Shown one piece after another: positions 50,689 to 58,745 of a stretch of 64,000 nt of DNA. The notes beneath the pieces are model-generated. The model was not told the origin of the DNA. It ran no database searches and saw nothing but the letters and a program-made list of their open reading frames with translations. This stretch comes from Spartobacteria bacterium (GTDB lineage Bacteria; Verrucomicrobiota; Verrucomicrobiia; Chthoniobacterales; UBA10450): positions 186,001-250,000 of the forward strand of contig PMSN01000009.1 in the NCBI GenBank assembly GCA_003167555.1, read 5' to 3'. Positions within the stretch are counted from its first letter, which is position 1. Every line of letters starts with the position of its first letter. A program made the position numbers and the translations under genes.

Positions 50689-52887
50689 ATGTTAAGGGCG
50701 AGCTTTTTCACATGTCTGTTTTTGCTGAGCGCAATGGCTCTGTCTTCGGGCCAGAGCGCGGCACCGAAGCCGCTCCCGAGCGAGGCGCTCGAAAAATATG
50801 AGGACTCGCCTGCCTTCATTTGGAGGACGGGGGTCTCGCCAGCGATGATCTCGCCGCATGGCGGCTTCACGAGTTACCAGGTGAACGTCGATACGAACGG
50901 CCAGAACATCACGGGCGACGCGGCGAACGAGCCGTCGATCGCCGTTGACCCGACCAACCCCAATAAGATGTCGATCGGTTGGAGGCAATTCGACAGCGTA
51001 TCGAACAACTTCCGGCAGGCGGGCTGGGGTTACACGATCAACGGCGGCACGTCGTGGACGTTCCCGGGCGTGCTCGAGAACAATGTCTTTCGCAGCGACC
51101 CGGTGTTGAACTCCGATGACACGGGACGGTTTTTTTATCTCAGCCTGCTAACGACATTGTTTGATAACATGTGGCGCTCACTCAACAGCGGCCAGTCCTG
51201 GACGAACCTGGGACCGGCGACGGGAGGCGACAAGCAATGGTTCGCGATCGATAACACAAACAGCACCGGTCACGGATTCCAATACCAGTCCTGGAGCACC
51301 GCCAGCAACAATTACCCAGGCAGGCAATTCAGCCGTTCGACCGACGGCGGGTTCACTTGGATCGATCCGGTTAGCATTCCCCATTCTATCATTTGGGGCA
51401 CGCTCGATGTGGACACGAATGGCAACCTCTTTATCGGCGGCGTGAATCCGAATGACGCGAGCCAGTTTTGGTGCATTCGCTCGACTAACGCGAAGAACGC
51501 GAGTGTCACGCCCAGTTTCGACCAAAGCACCGCAGTCAACTTGGGCGGCGACATAGATGCCGGCGACTTCATAAATCCGGCCGGACTCGTTGGGCAGGTC
51601 TTCCTGGCCGTGGACCGCTCTGGCACCAGTACAAACAACAATGTCTACATGCTGGCGAGCGTGCAACCGACGGGCTTCATCGACGGGAGCGACGTGATGT
51701 TCGTGCGCAGCACGAATGGCGGACAGACATTCAGCGCTCCTCGCAGGATCAACGACGATCCTATCAATCACGCCAAGTGGCACTGGTTCGGAACGCTTTC
51801 GGTAGCACCGAATGGACGCATCGATGCCGTGTGGCTCGACACGCGAAACGCCGCGAATAACAGCGATTCGCAGCTCTTCTATTCTTTCAGCACCGACGCC
51901 GGCACTACGTGGTCAGCCAACGTAGTAGTGAGCGACCCGTTCAATCCTTTCCTCGGTTATCCGAATCAGAACAAGATGGGCGATTACATCACAATTGTTT
52001 CCGACAACGCCGGGGGCAACGTCGCGTATACCGCGACGTTTAATCAGGAGGAAGACATCTATTACGTTCGCGTCGCGCCGCCCGCGCCGCAGCTACTTAA
52101 CATCTCCACCCGTGCGCACGTTCTGACGAACGAACAGGTGCTCATCGCTGGATTCATCATCAACGGGACCGATCCAAAGAAGGTGATGATTCGCGGGATC
52201 GGCCCTTCGCTCACTGGTGTCGGCGTTACTTTGTCCGATCCGACGTTGGAACTGCATCAAGGCAACACGACGTTAACCACGAACGACAATTGGAAAACGA
52301 AATCCGACGGCACGAGCCAGCAGGCGGAGATCGAGGCTACGACAATTCCGCCGACAAACGACCTGGAATCAGCCATCGTGATGACTCTTAGTCCGGGGAC
52401 ATACTCGGCGATCCTTGCGGGTAAGAACGGAGGAACGGGCGTGGGCGTAGTGGAGGTTTACGATCTGGGACAAGCAGCGAACTCCAGGCTGGGGAACATC
52501 AGCACCCGCGGATTTGTGGACACGGGCGATAACGTCATGATTGGTGGTTTGATTGTGGGCGGAGGCAATGTGGGCGCGAGCGCAAAGGTGCTCGTGCGCG
52601 CAATCGGGCCCTCGCTGGTCAGCTCAGGCGTGCAAGGCCCGTTACAAGATCCGACTCTTGAGTTACACAACGCGAGCGGCACGACGGTCGCTTCGAACGA
52701 TAACTGGAAGACGAAACCGGACGGGAACAGCCAGCAGGCGGAGATTGAAGCGACCACGCTCGCACCGACCAACGACTTGGAATCGGCGCTCGTGCAAACG
52801 CTCCCGCCGGGTAACTACACGGCGATCGTGCGCGGCAAGAACAACACGACTGGCGTCGGCCTTATCGAAACTTACAACCTCCCGTAG
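50689..52887 (+). CDS. Secreted BNR/sialidase-like propeller protein with two NISTR/NDNW domains
   Basis: 732 residues from ATG 50689 (MLRASFFTCLFLLSAMALSS, signal peptide); an upstream ATG at 50659 is less likely because GAAGG sits well before 50689. Residues about 60-465 show BNR/Asp-box motifs (STDGGFTWIDP, STNGGQTFSAP, STDAGTTWSA) in a six-bladed propeller pattern, as in sialidases and photosystem-stability-like proteins; sialidase catalytic residues cannot be confirmed. Two shared domains follow (about 470-598 and 602-732). They are very similar at DNA level to those of the Kelch gene, pointing to recent duplication. Confidence 0.82.
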   Translation: MLRASFFTCLFLLSAMALSSGQSAAPKPLPSEALEKYEDSPAFIWRTGVSPAMISPHGGFTSYQVNVDTNGQNITGDAANEPSIAVDPTNPNKMSIGWRQFDSVSNNFRQAGWGYTINGGTSWTFPGVLENNVFRSDPVLNSDDTGRFFYLSLLTTLFDNMWRSLNSGQSWTNLGPATGGDKQWFAIDNTNSTGHGFQYQSWSTASNNYPGRQFSRSTDGGFTWIDPVSIPHSIIWGTLDVDTNGNLFIGGVNPNDASQFWCIRSTNAKNASVTPSFDQSTAVNLGGDIDAGDFINPAGLVGQVFLAVDRSGTSTNNNVYMLASVQPTGFIDGSDVMFVRSTNGGQTFSAPRRINDDPINHAKWHWFGTLSVAPNGRIDAVWLDTRNAANNSDSQLFYSFSTDAGTTWSANVVVSDPFNPFLGYPNQNKMGDYITIVSDNAGGNVAYTATFNQEEDIYYVRVAPPAPQLLNISTRAHVLTNEQVLIAGFIINGTDPKKVMIRGIGPSLTGVGVTLSDPTLELHQGNTTLTTNDNWKTKSDGTSQQAEIEATTIPPTNDLESAIVMTLSPGTYSAILAGKNGGTGVGVVEVYDLGQAANSRLGNISTRGFVDTGDNVMIGGLIVGGGNVGASAKVLVRAIGPSLVSSGVQGPLQDPTLELHNASGTTVASNDNWKTKPDGNSQQAEIEATTLAPTNDLESALVQTLPPGNYTAIVRGKNNTTGVGLIETYNLP

Positions 52888-52964
52888 GAGCTGCCATCCA
52901 CGAGTTGGAACGGAAGGAGTAGTGAAAGCCCGACTACCGGCGGGATCTGATTCTTCTGCGTGGA

Positions 52965-52987
52965 ACAGGCGCGACGCCTGTGCTACG
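52965..52987. repeat. Single GTAG-headed hairpin
   Basis: On the minus strand GTAG is followed by CACAGGCGTCGCGCCTGT, a compact hairpin. It lies between the BNR gene and the tandem small genes. Confidence 0.6.
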
Positions 52988-52995
52988 ACAACGGG

Positions 52996-53024
52996 CCGAA
53001 GCGCAGGGTATTGAACCCTGCTCT
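52996..53024 (-). terminator. Hairpin after the first 65-residue gene
   Basis: CGAAGCGCAGGGT/ACCCTGCTCTTCG: a 7-bp GC-rich stem extended by CGAAG/CTTCG. A matching hairpin follows the second gene at 53353-53381. No U tract on the minus strand, so it may be a stabilising 3' end. Confidence 0.5.
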
Positions 53025-53045
53025 TCGTTTAACCCGTCGGGCGCC

Positions 53046-53243
53046 TTACATGTAGTTCAGCGCGCCACACCGCCAGCACGTGAAGTACGACCAGTTGGAG
53101 TCGACGTAGTTGCCTGCACCGTCATTGAAGCAGGTGTAGAGCAACTGCCTGCCGCGACCGCCTGCTTCTGAAGCGTCGCCGCCTTTTTCCGTGCCTGTGC
53201 CACCGGTCTTATCCGGCTTCTTGCCTGTTTTTTCGTCAGCCAT
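53046..53243 (-). CDS. 65-residue cysteine-bearing small protein, tandem paralogue A
   Basis: Starts MADEKTGKKPDKTGGTGTEK; a hydrophilic Gly/Lys/Glu-rich first half ends GGDASEAGGRGRQ, and a second half is aromatic and Cys-rich: LLYTCFNDGAGNYVDSNW, then FTCWRCGALNYM. Three Cys are present, two as CxxC. No signal peptide or membrane segment. It could be a zinc-ribbon-like protein or a precursor peptide with a leader (GG motif) and core. It differs from paralogue B at few positions, mostly in the first half and in the two residues between NW and FTCW. Both follow an ABC exporter gene on the same strand. Confidence 0.65.
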   Translation of the reverse strand: MADEKTGKKPDKTGGTGTEKGGDASEAGGRGRQLLYTCFNDGAGNYVDSNWSYFTCWRCGALNYM

Positions 53244-53352
53244 AACTTAGCTATCCTTTTCTTTTGTTGTTGTTTGTTGCGGGCCGTCACGTCACTCAAC
53301 GTGACAGCAAAATTTTTTATTGAAGGGGTTCGTCAGTTTTCGCCGGGGACGA

Positions 53353-53381
53353 AGCGCAGGGTATGGAACCCTGCTCTTCGT
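53353..53381 (-). terminator. Hairpin after the second 65-residue gene
   Basis: CGAAGCGCAGGGT then ACCCTGCTCTTCG with a short loop, the same structure as at 52996-53024. It lies just downstream of paralogue B in the direction of transcription. Confidence 0.5.
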
Positions 53382-53398
53382 TCAACCCTTTGGGCGCT

Positions 53399-53596
53399 TT
53401 ACATGTAGTTAAGCGCGCCGCACCGCCAGCAGGTGAACCAACGCCAGTTGGAGTCGACGTAGTTGCCCGCACCGTCATTGAAGCAGGTGTAGAGCAACTG
53501 CCTGCCGCGACCGCCCGCTTCTGAAGCGTCGCCGCCTTTTTCCGTTCCGGAACCGCCCGCGTCTTCCGGTTTCTTGCCTGATTTTTCGTCCGCCAT
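53399..53596 (-). CDS. 65-residue cysteine-bearing small protein, tandem paralogue B
   Basis: Starts MADEKSGKKPEDAGGSGTEK and has the same second half as paralogue A with RW in place of SY before FTCWRCG. The two genes, their 3' hairpins and part of their leaders form a direct duplication of about 350 bp. Base differences in the conserved half are largely silent, which indicates selection on the protein. It lies 282 bp downstream of the ABC exporter gene. Function unknown. Confidence 0.65.
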   Translation of the reverse strand: MADEKSGKKPEDAGGSGTEKGGDASEAGGRGRQLLYTCFNDGAGNYVDSNWRWFTCWRCGALNYM

Positions 53597-53878
53597 AACT
53601 TTAATTATCCTTTTCTTGTTTGTTGTTTTCTGTTGTGTCGCCGTCCCATCACCCGACGTGGCGGCAAAATCTTTTTTCCCGTTCGGTCACCGAGCTGCAG
53701 GACCGTTTGCTTTCGGGTTTTTCATTTCTCTCAATTAGACTGACCAGGTCATTGTTCTTGCGAAATTATCTTTCCTCCCGCGCGCCGCAGCGCCCGGACG
53801 CGGGCGCTCCTGTCCCGGGAGACACAGCGGACCCGGAAAGGCGCGACTGGGAATGGAGCGAAGAGTTTGGTTTGGAAC

Positions 53879-56026
53879 CTAGGCATGAGCGGCGGCGGCG
53901 GGAGCGGCGGCGGCAGGCGCGGTGGTTGGGGCGGAAGCGTCGACGGCATGGCCACCGCTTTCCGCATGATACAGCTCGTAGAATAAACCTTGTTTGGCGA
54001 GTAATTCGTCGGCCGTCCCACGCTCGGCAATTTTGCCTTCGTCGAGGACGATGAAGTGATCGCAGAACGGCATCAGCCAGCGCAGATCATGGTCCACGAC
54101 CATGACCGTGTGGTCTTTGAGCGCGTTCTGGATCATTTCCAGCATCGAAAACTTCTCCTTGTTGTCCATGCCGACGGTGGGCTCGTCGAGGAAGAGCACC
54201 GCGGGATTTCGCAGCAGGCAACGGGTGAGGGCGAGAAGTTTTTTTTGACCGCCGGAAAGGCGGCGCCCGCCTGCAAATTCTTCATCGAGCGGGTTGCCTT
54301 GCACGCCAGCTTGCAAAATTTTCCAGACGCCGGTCCGCTCGCAAATCGCCCGGATCTCAGCGTCGGTCGCGTCCGGTTTTGCCATTATCATGTTGGCGCG
54401 CAGCGTATCGTAAAAGAAGGCTGGGAATTGCGACATCATCGCGATGTGGTCGTAAAGATTGTCGGCCGCATAATCTCCCACGGGGCGTCCACCCAGGATG
54501 ATCTCGCCCGCCTGTGGATCGTAAAAGCGAAGCGCGAGCTTGAAGAACGTCGTCTTCCCCTGCCCCATCTTGGCGACGAAGCCGGTGATTTTCCCCGGAG
54601 GCAGCTCAAAGGAAATGTCGTCAAATATTTTCCGGGCATCCGGCTTGTAGGCAAAGGTCACATTTTTGGCCACGAGCGTGTGGGGTACTGAATCCAGCTT
54701 GACCGTGCCGGAACGTTCCTCGCGACGCGCGCGCGATTCCATCATTGAGGTGACCACCTCGATGCGCGGCCAGGCCATTCCCGCCATGACGATGTAAGCC
54801 GAGATCCCCCCGATCGGCTGCATGAGTTGCGGCGCGAGCAGCAAAATGCTCACGACATTTCCGGCGGCCCCGGCATTGCCCGATTGAAATGCCATGAAGA
54901 CACCGAATCCAACCAGCACCACCTGAATGACCCAGCTGGGCAAACCGTTGACGAGACCGACCACTTCGATCGTATAGGTGCTCTTTAACCGCGCTCTCAG
55001 GAGCGCCGCCAGTTGGTCGTCGTGCTTCTGAGAAAAAATCGGCTCGGCCTCCATCGCCTGGATTTCTTCGGGCGATTGCATTGCTCCGGTGACAAGGCTG
55101 TTGAGAGCAAGCATTTTCCCCTGCATGTCGCTCGAAGCGGTCTGGACCTTGTTCGACAGCTTCCCGGTGAGGTACGGTGAAACGAAGGCGAATAGCACAA
55201 TGCCGATCGGGATCGCCGCCGGTGGGATGACGACGCCGGCGATCATCGGCGCCGGTCCTTCCATCTGGAAATTGTAAATCAGCAATCCGACCGTGAAGCC
55301 GAGGACGACGATCTGGAGCAACATATCTACTGCGATCTGCCGCATCGTCATGGCGGCCTCGACCGTAAATTGGTTCGCCACGGCGTTCAGTTCTCCCGGG
55401 TCATGGGTGTAATAAAATTCCGGCGACTGGCGCAGCAACCTTTCGAAGAGCCGGCTTCGGAGCCGATTCGAAATAGTCAGGTCGAGCTTCGTGGAAATAG
55501 CGCGAAACGGAATGCCGAAGCCGAGCACGCCAAGCGCGCAGAGCGCCCAAAGCATGCAAATGACAATCACGCGCTTCTTAGTGCCGCGCGGCGGCAGGAG
55601 GGACCACCCCGCCTCTTTCTGGGGAGCGGGTGCTACGATCGCAGGAGTTGTCTGGGTGCTTGCCGGCGATGCCGTATCCGGCTGCGCCTCGACCACGGTG
55701 TTGTTGCGCCCCGAAAGTGACCTGGTCACCTCGCCCATCAGCTGTGCCGTGCTGAGGTTCAGCCCATTCTGCAGGAGCGTCATGACGCAATAGAGGAGCG
55801 CGAGATACTTGCTGTAGCCCACGATCTTCCATCCCATCTTGAAGATCTGGCCCCACTTGACGTCGCCCAGCTTTACCTCGTCACCACCCGGGCCCGGCGG
55901 CGGCCCGCCGCTCATTCCGCCCGGCGCCATTTTGGACCCGGCGGGTTGTGCGCCTTGCGCACTCTGTGGCGCCTGATTCGATTGCGACGGCTTGGCGGTC
56001 TGTCCCGGTGGCGGTTTTCCCATCAT
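53879..56026 (-). CDS. ABC exporter (fused membrane and ATPase domains)
   Basis: 715 residues from MMGKPPPGQ; a longer frame to 56071 lacks a ribosome site. A Pro/Gln/Gly-rich N-terminus of about 45 residues precedes the exporter membrane domain (about 70-430, with hydrophobic segments and a periplasmic Ala/Thr/Pro loop around 120-150). The ATPase domain (about 445-690) has GFVAKMGQGKTTFF, where the first Gly of the P-loop is replaced by Ala, LSGGQKKLLALTRCLL, AVLFLDEPTVGMD and VDHDL with the switch His. The end is Ala/Pro-rich. No C39 peptidase domain. The two small Cys proteins lie downstream on the same strand. Confidence 0.88.
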   Translation of the reverse strand: MMGKPPPGQTAKPSQSNQAPQSAQGAQPAGSKMAPGGMSGGPPPGPGGDEVKLGDVKWGQIFKMGWKIVGYSKYLALLYCVMTLLQNGLNLSTAQLMGEVTRSLSGRNNTVVEAQPDTASPASTQTTPAIVAPAPQKEAGWSLLPPRGTKKRVIVICMLWALCALGVLGFGIPFRAISTKLDLTISNRLRSRLFERLLRQSPEFYYTHDPGELNAVANQFTVEAAMTMRQIAVDMLLQIVVLGFTVGLLIYNFQMEGPAPMIAGVVIPPAAIPIGIVLFAFVSPYLTGKLSNKVQTASSDMQGKMLALNSLVTGAMQSPEEIQAMEAEPIFSQKHDDQLAALLRARLKSTYTIEVVGLVNGLPSWVIQVVLVGFGVFMAFQSGNAGAAGNVVSILLLAPQLMQPIGGISAYIVMAGMAWPRIEVVTSMMESRARREERSGTVKLDSVPHTLVAKNVTFAYKPDARKIFDDISFELPPGKITGFVAKMGQGKTTFFKLALRFYDPQAGEIILGGRPVGDYAADNLYDHIAMMSQFPAFFYDTLRANMIMAKPDATDAEIRAICERTGVWKILQAGVQGNPLDEEFAGGRRLSGGQKKLLALTRCLLRNPAVLFLDEPTVGMDNKEKFSMLEMIQNALKDHTVMVVDHDLRWLMPFCDHFIVLDEGKIAERGTADELLAKQGLFYELYHAESGGHAVDASAPTTAPAAAAPAAAAHA

Positions 56027-56287
56027 AAGCTTCTTAATTTCCTCGCAGAATTGAAACCGGATCGGACCCATCGGGTCCGAGGCGTTCAGTGTTCATAGTG
56101 ACCGGAGCGGGCCGTGTCCAGCTTTTTGGAGCAGAGAATTTGACGCGTTCGACCGGCCTCGATGGTCTGAGCTGCCAAGCGGCGAAAACGGCCCTGCGAA
56201 AGGCAGAAAAAGTCGATGATTGGCCCGGGAGCAGCTTCCCCGAAAAGAGTGGCGTCCTGTTGCATCGGACGCGACGCGCCCATTCCC

Positions 56288-58741
56288 ATGATTTCTGAGC
56301 CTAAAGCCGATCTCCAACTGGAAATCGGGCATGTCCTATTTCTCGATATCGTGGGCTATTCCAAGCTCCTCATTAACGAGCAGCACGAGTCGCTTCATGC
56401 ACTGAATCAAATCGTCCGAAACTCTGATGCCTTCCGCGCGGCCGACGCCGCCGGAAAACTAATCTGTCTTCCCACCGGCGACGGCATGGCGCTCGTTTTT
56501 GCCACGACGCCAGACGCGCCCGTGCGTTGCGCACTGCAAGCAAGCAAAGCCTTGCAGATTCATCCGGAGCTCAAGGTGCGAATGGGCGTTCACAGTGGAC
56601 CCGTCAGCGGCACAACCGACGTGAATGCCAGGTCAAACGTAGCCGGGGCCGGCATTAACATGGCCCAGCGCGTGATGGATTGCGGCGACGCCGGACACAT
56701 TCTTCTCTCGAGGCGCGTCGCTGAAGATCTCGCCCAATACCGGCATTGGCAGCCGAATCTGCATGACCTCGGTGAATGCGAAGTGAAGCACGGCGTGATG
56801 GTTTCGGTCGTGAATCTCTACACGAATGAGGTGGGGAATCCGCAGCTGCCCGAAAAGTTCAAAGGCCAAATCGCGGCCCGGCTTTCCGATGACGCCCGCG
56901 CACGCATGATTCTCCTGCCCCCGCGAAATTCGCTGCTGGCAGTCTTGCTTTTTTCGACGGCAGCGATCGCGATCGGCTATTGGATTTTCTTTCCGCCCAC
57001 ACCACAGACGCCGCCCGAGCTTCCCGCCGCATCGAAAACGCACACGGTGCATCCTCCGAGCAAAAGCATCGCCGTGCTCCCGTTCGAAAACCTGAGCGCG
57101 AACCAGGAGACCGCCTTTTTTACCGATGGTGTCCAGGATGAAATCCTTACGGACCTCGCGAAAGTCGCGGACCTGAAAGTCATCAGCCGCACGAGCGTGA
57201 TGCAGTACAAGGCCGTTCCGAAACGCAATTTGCGCGAGATCGCGCAGCAACTCGGCGTCGCCCACATCCTCGAAGGCAGTGTCCAGCGCATCGACAACCG
57301 CATCCGCGTCAACGCCCAGCTCATCGACGCCCGCAACGATGCGCATCTCTGGGCCCAGACGTACGATCGCGATCTCGCGGATGTGTTCGCCATTCAAAGC
57401 GAGATCTCCAGGGCGATCGTCGAACAGCTGAAGGCCAAAATTTCACCGAGCGAGCAGGCGGCCCTTTCGCAAGCGGCGACCACGGATCTCGTCGCGGAAA
57501 AGCTTTTCGTGCAGGCCAGGCAGCTCATGGGTTCGGCCTCCGACCCGGACGCCCGGGAGACGTTGCTCCAAGCGGAACGCTTGCTCGACGAAGCCGTCGC
57601 GCGCGATCCCCGGTTCCTCCGCGCCTGGGGTTTTCTCGTCACCGTGCACCTCGACCTTTATTGGCAAGGATTTGATCACACCGAGGCGCGCCGCGAACTG
57701 GCTCACGCCGCTGTCGAAAAAGCCGCCAGCTTTGCGCCCGATGCCGGTGAAGTCCATCTCATGCGTGCGAATTATCTCTACCAGGGCTTCCGCGATTACG
57801 ACCGCGCCCGGGCCGAACTGGATCTCGCCCGCCGAACACTCCCGAACAATCCCGGAATCTACGTCTTCACGGCCTCGATCGACCGCCGCCAGGGCCGCTG
57901 GGCCGAGGCCCTGCGAAACTTCGAGAGCGCCGTCGAATTGGATCCGCGCAACTTCCGCTTTCTGGAGGAGACAGCATTCACCTATCAGGGTTGGCGCCGT
58001 TACTCCGAAGCGAGCCAATTCTACGAGCGCGCGCTCAGCCTCAATCCGGGCAATTACTTTACCCGCGCCCAGCTCGCGCAAATTCCGCTCGCCGAACGCG
58101 CCGATCCCGAGCCCTTGCGCGTCCAACTTTCCGCCATCCTGAACGAAGATCCTAAAGCAGCGACCGAGATCGCAAACGGCTTGTTTGATTGCGCGCTGGC
58201 GCTCCGCAATCCCAGTGGAGTTACTCGCGCACTCCAGGCGATTCGTCCCGAGGGGTTGCGTGATCCGTTCAATAACTCTCTTTGGGCGCGTGACTGGTTT
58301 GTCGGTCTCGCCGCCCGCGCCTTTGGGAACGAAGACCGCGCGCGCGCTTCCTTCACCGCCGCGCGCACGATCGAAGAAAAAGCGGTGCGCGACCAACCCG
58401 CTTATGCGGCAGCCTGGAGCAGGCTGGGTCTCGTCGATGCCGCGCTCGGCCGCAAGGACGACGCTATTCGCGAGGGTCGACACGCCTGCGAGCTATTGCC
58501 CCTCTCGAAAGACGCATGGGATGGAGCTTCCTACATCGTCAACCTGGCTCTGATCTATGCGTGGGTCGGCGAGAAAGATCTGGCCTTGGAACAGTTGGCA
58601 ATCGCAGCCCAAATTCCCGGCGGTGTGACCTACGGCGATTTAAAGCTTTATCCGCAGTGGGACGCGCTTCGCGGTGACCCGCGCTTCGAGAGACTCGTCG
58701 CCTCGCTCGCGCCTAAAACCCAGCCCGTCCATTACGATTAG
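56288..58741 (+). CDS. Class III nucleotide cyclase with TolB-like and TPR domains
   Basis: 817 residues from MISEPKADLQLEIGHV. Cyclase domain about 10-190: LFLDIVGYSKLL (first metal Asp), LPTGDGMALVF (second metal Asp) and INMAQRVM with the Asn/Arg pair. A transmembrane segment lies at about 220-240 (NSLLAVLLFSTAAIAIGYWI). A TolB_N/FlgO-like domain follows (SIAVLPFENLSANQETAFFT; ISRTSVMQYK). The last about 400 residues are TPR-like. It probably makes cAMP or a related messenger under control of a periplasmic sensing part. Divergent from the ABC exporter gene. Confidence 0.88.
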   Translation: MISEPKADLQLEIGHVLFLDIVGYSKLLINEQHESLHALNQIVRNSDAFRAADAAGKLICLPTGDGMALVFATTPDAPVRCALQASKALQIHPELKVRMGVHSGPVSGTTDVNARSNVAGAGINMAQRVMDCGDAGHILLSRRVAEDLAQYRHWQPNLHDLGECEVKHGVMVSVVNLYTNEVGNPQLPEKFKGQIAARLSDDARARMILLPPRNSLLAVLLFSTAAIAIGYWIFFPPTPQTPPELPAASKTHTVHPPSKSIAVLPFENLSANQETAFFTDGVQDEILTDLAKVADLKVISRTSVMQYKAVPKRNLREIAQQLGVAHILEGSVQRIDNRIRVNAQLIDARNDAHLWAQTYDRDLADVFAIQSEISRAIVEQLKAKISPSEQAALSQAATTDLVAEKLFVQARQLMGSASDPDARETLLQAERLLDEAVARDPRFLRAWGFLVTVHLDLYWQGFDHTEARRELAHAAVEKAASFAPDAGEVHLMRANYLYQGFRDYDRARAELDLARRTLPNNPGIYVFTASIDRRQGRWAEALRNFESAVELDPRNFRFLEETAFTYQGWRRYSEASQFYERALSLNPGNYFTRAQLAQIPLAERADPEPLRVQLSAILNEDPKAATEIANGLFDCALALRNPSGVTRALQAIRPEGLRDPFNNSLWARDWFVGLAARAFGNEDRARASFTAARTIEEKAVRDQPAYAAAWSRLGLVDAALGRKDDAIREGRHACELLPLSKDAWDGASYIVNLALIYAWVGEKDLALEQLAIAAQIPGGVTYGDLKLYPQWDALRGDPRFERLVASLAPKTQPVHYD

Positions 58742-58745
58742 TTTT

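Noticed and set aside
57443-58483. 346-codon minus-strand frame in the cyclase/TPR gene
   Set aside because: Shadow of a well-supported plus-strand gene; no recognisable domain.
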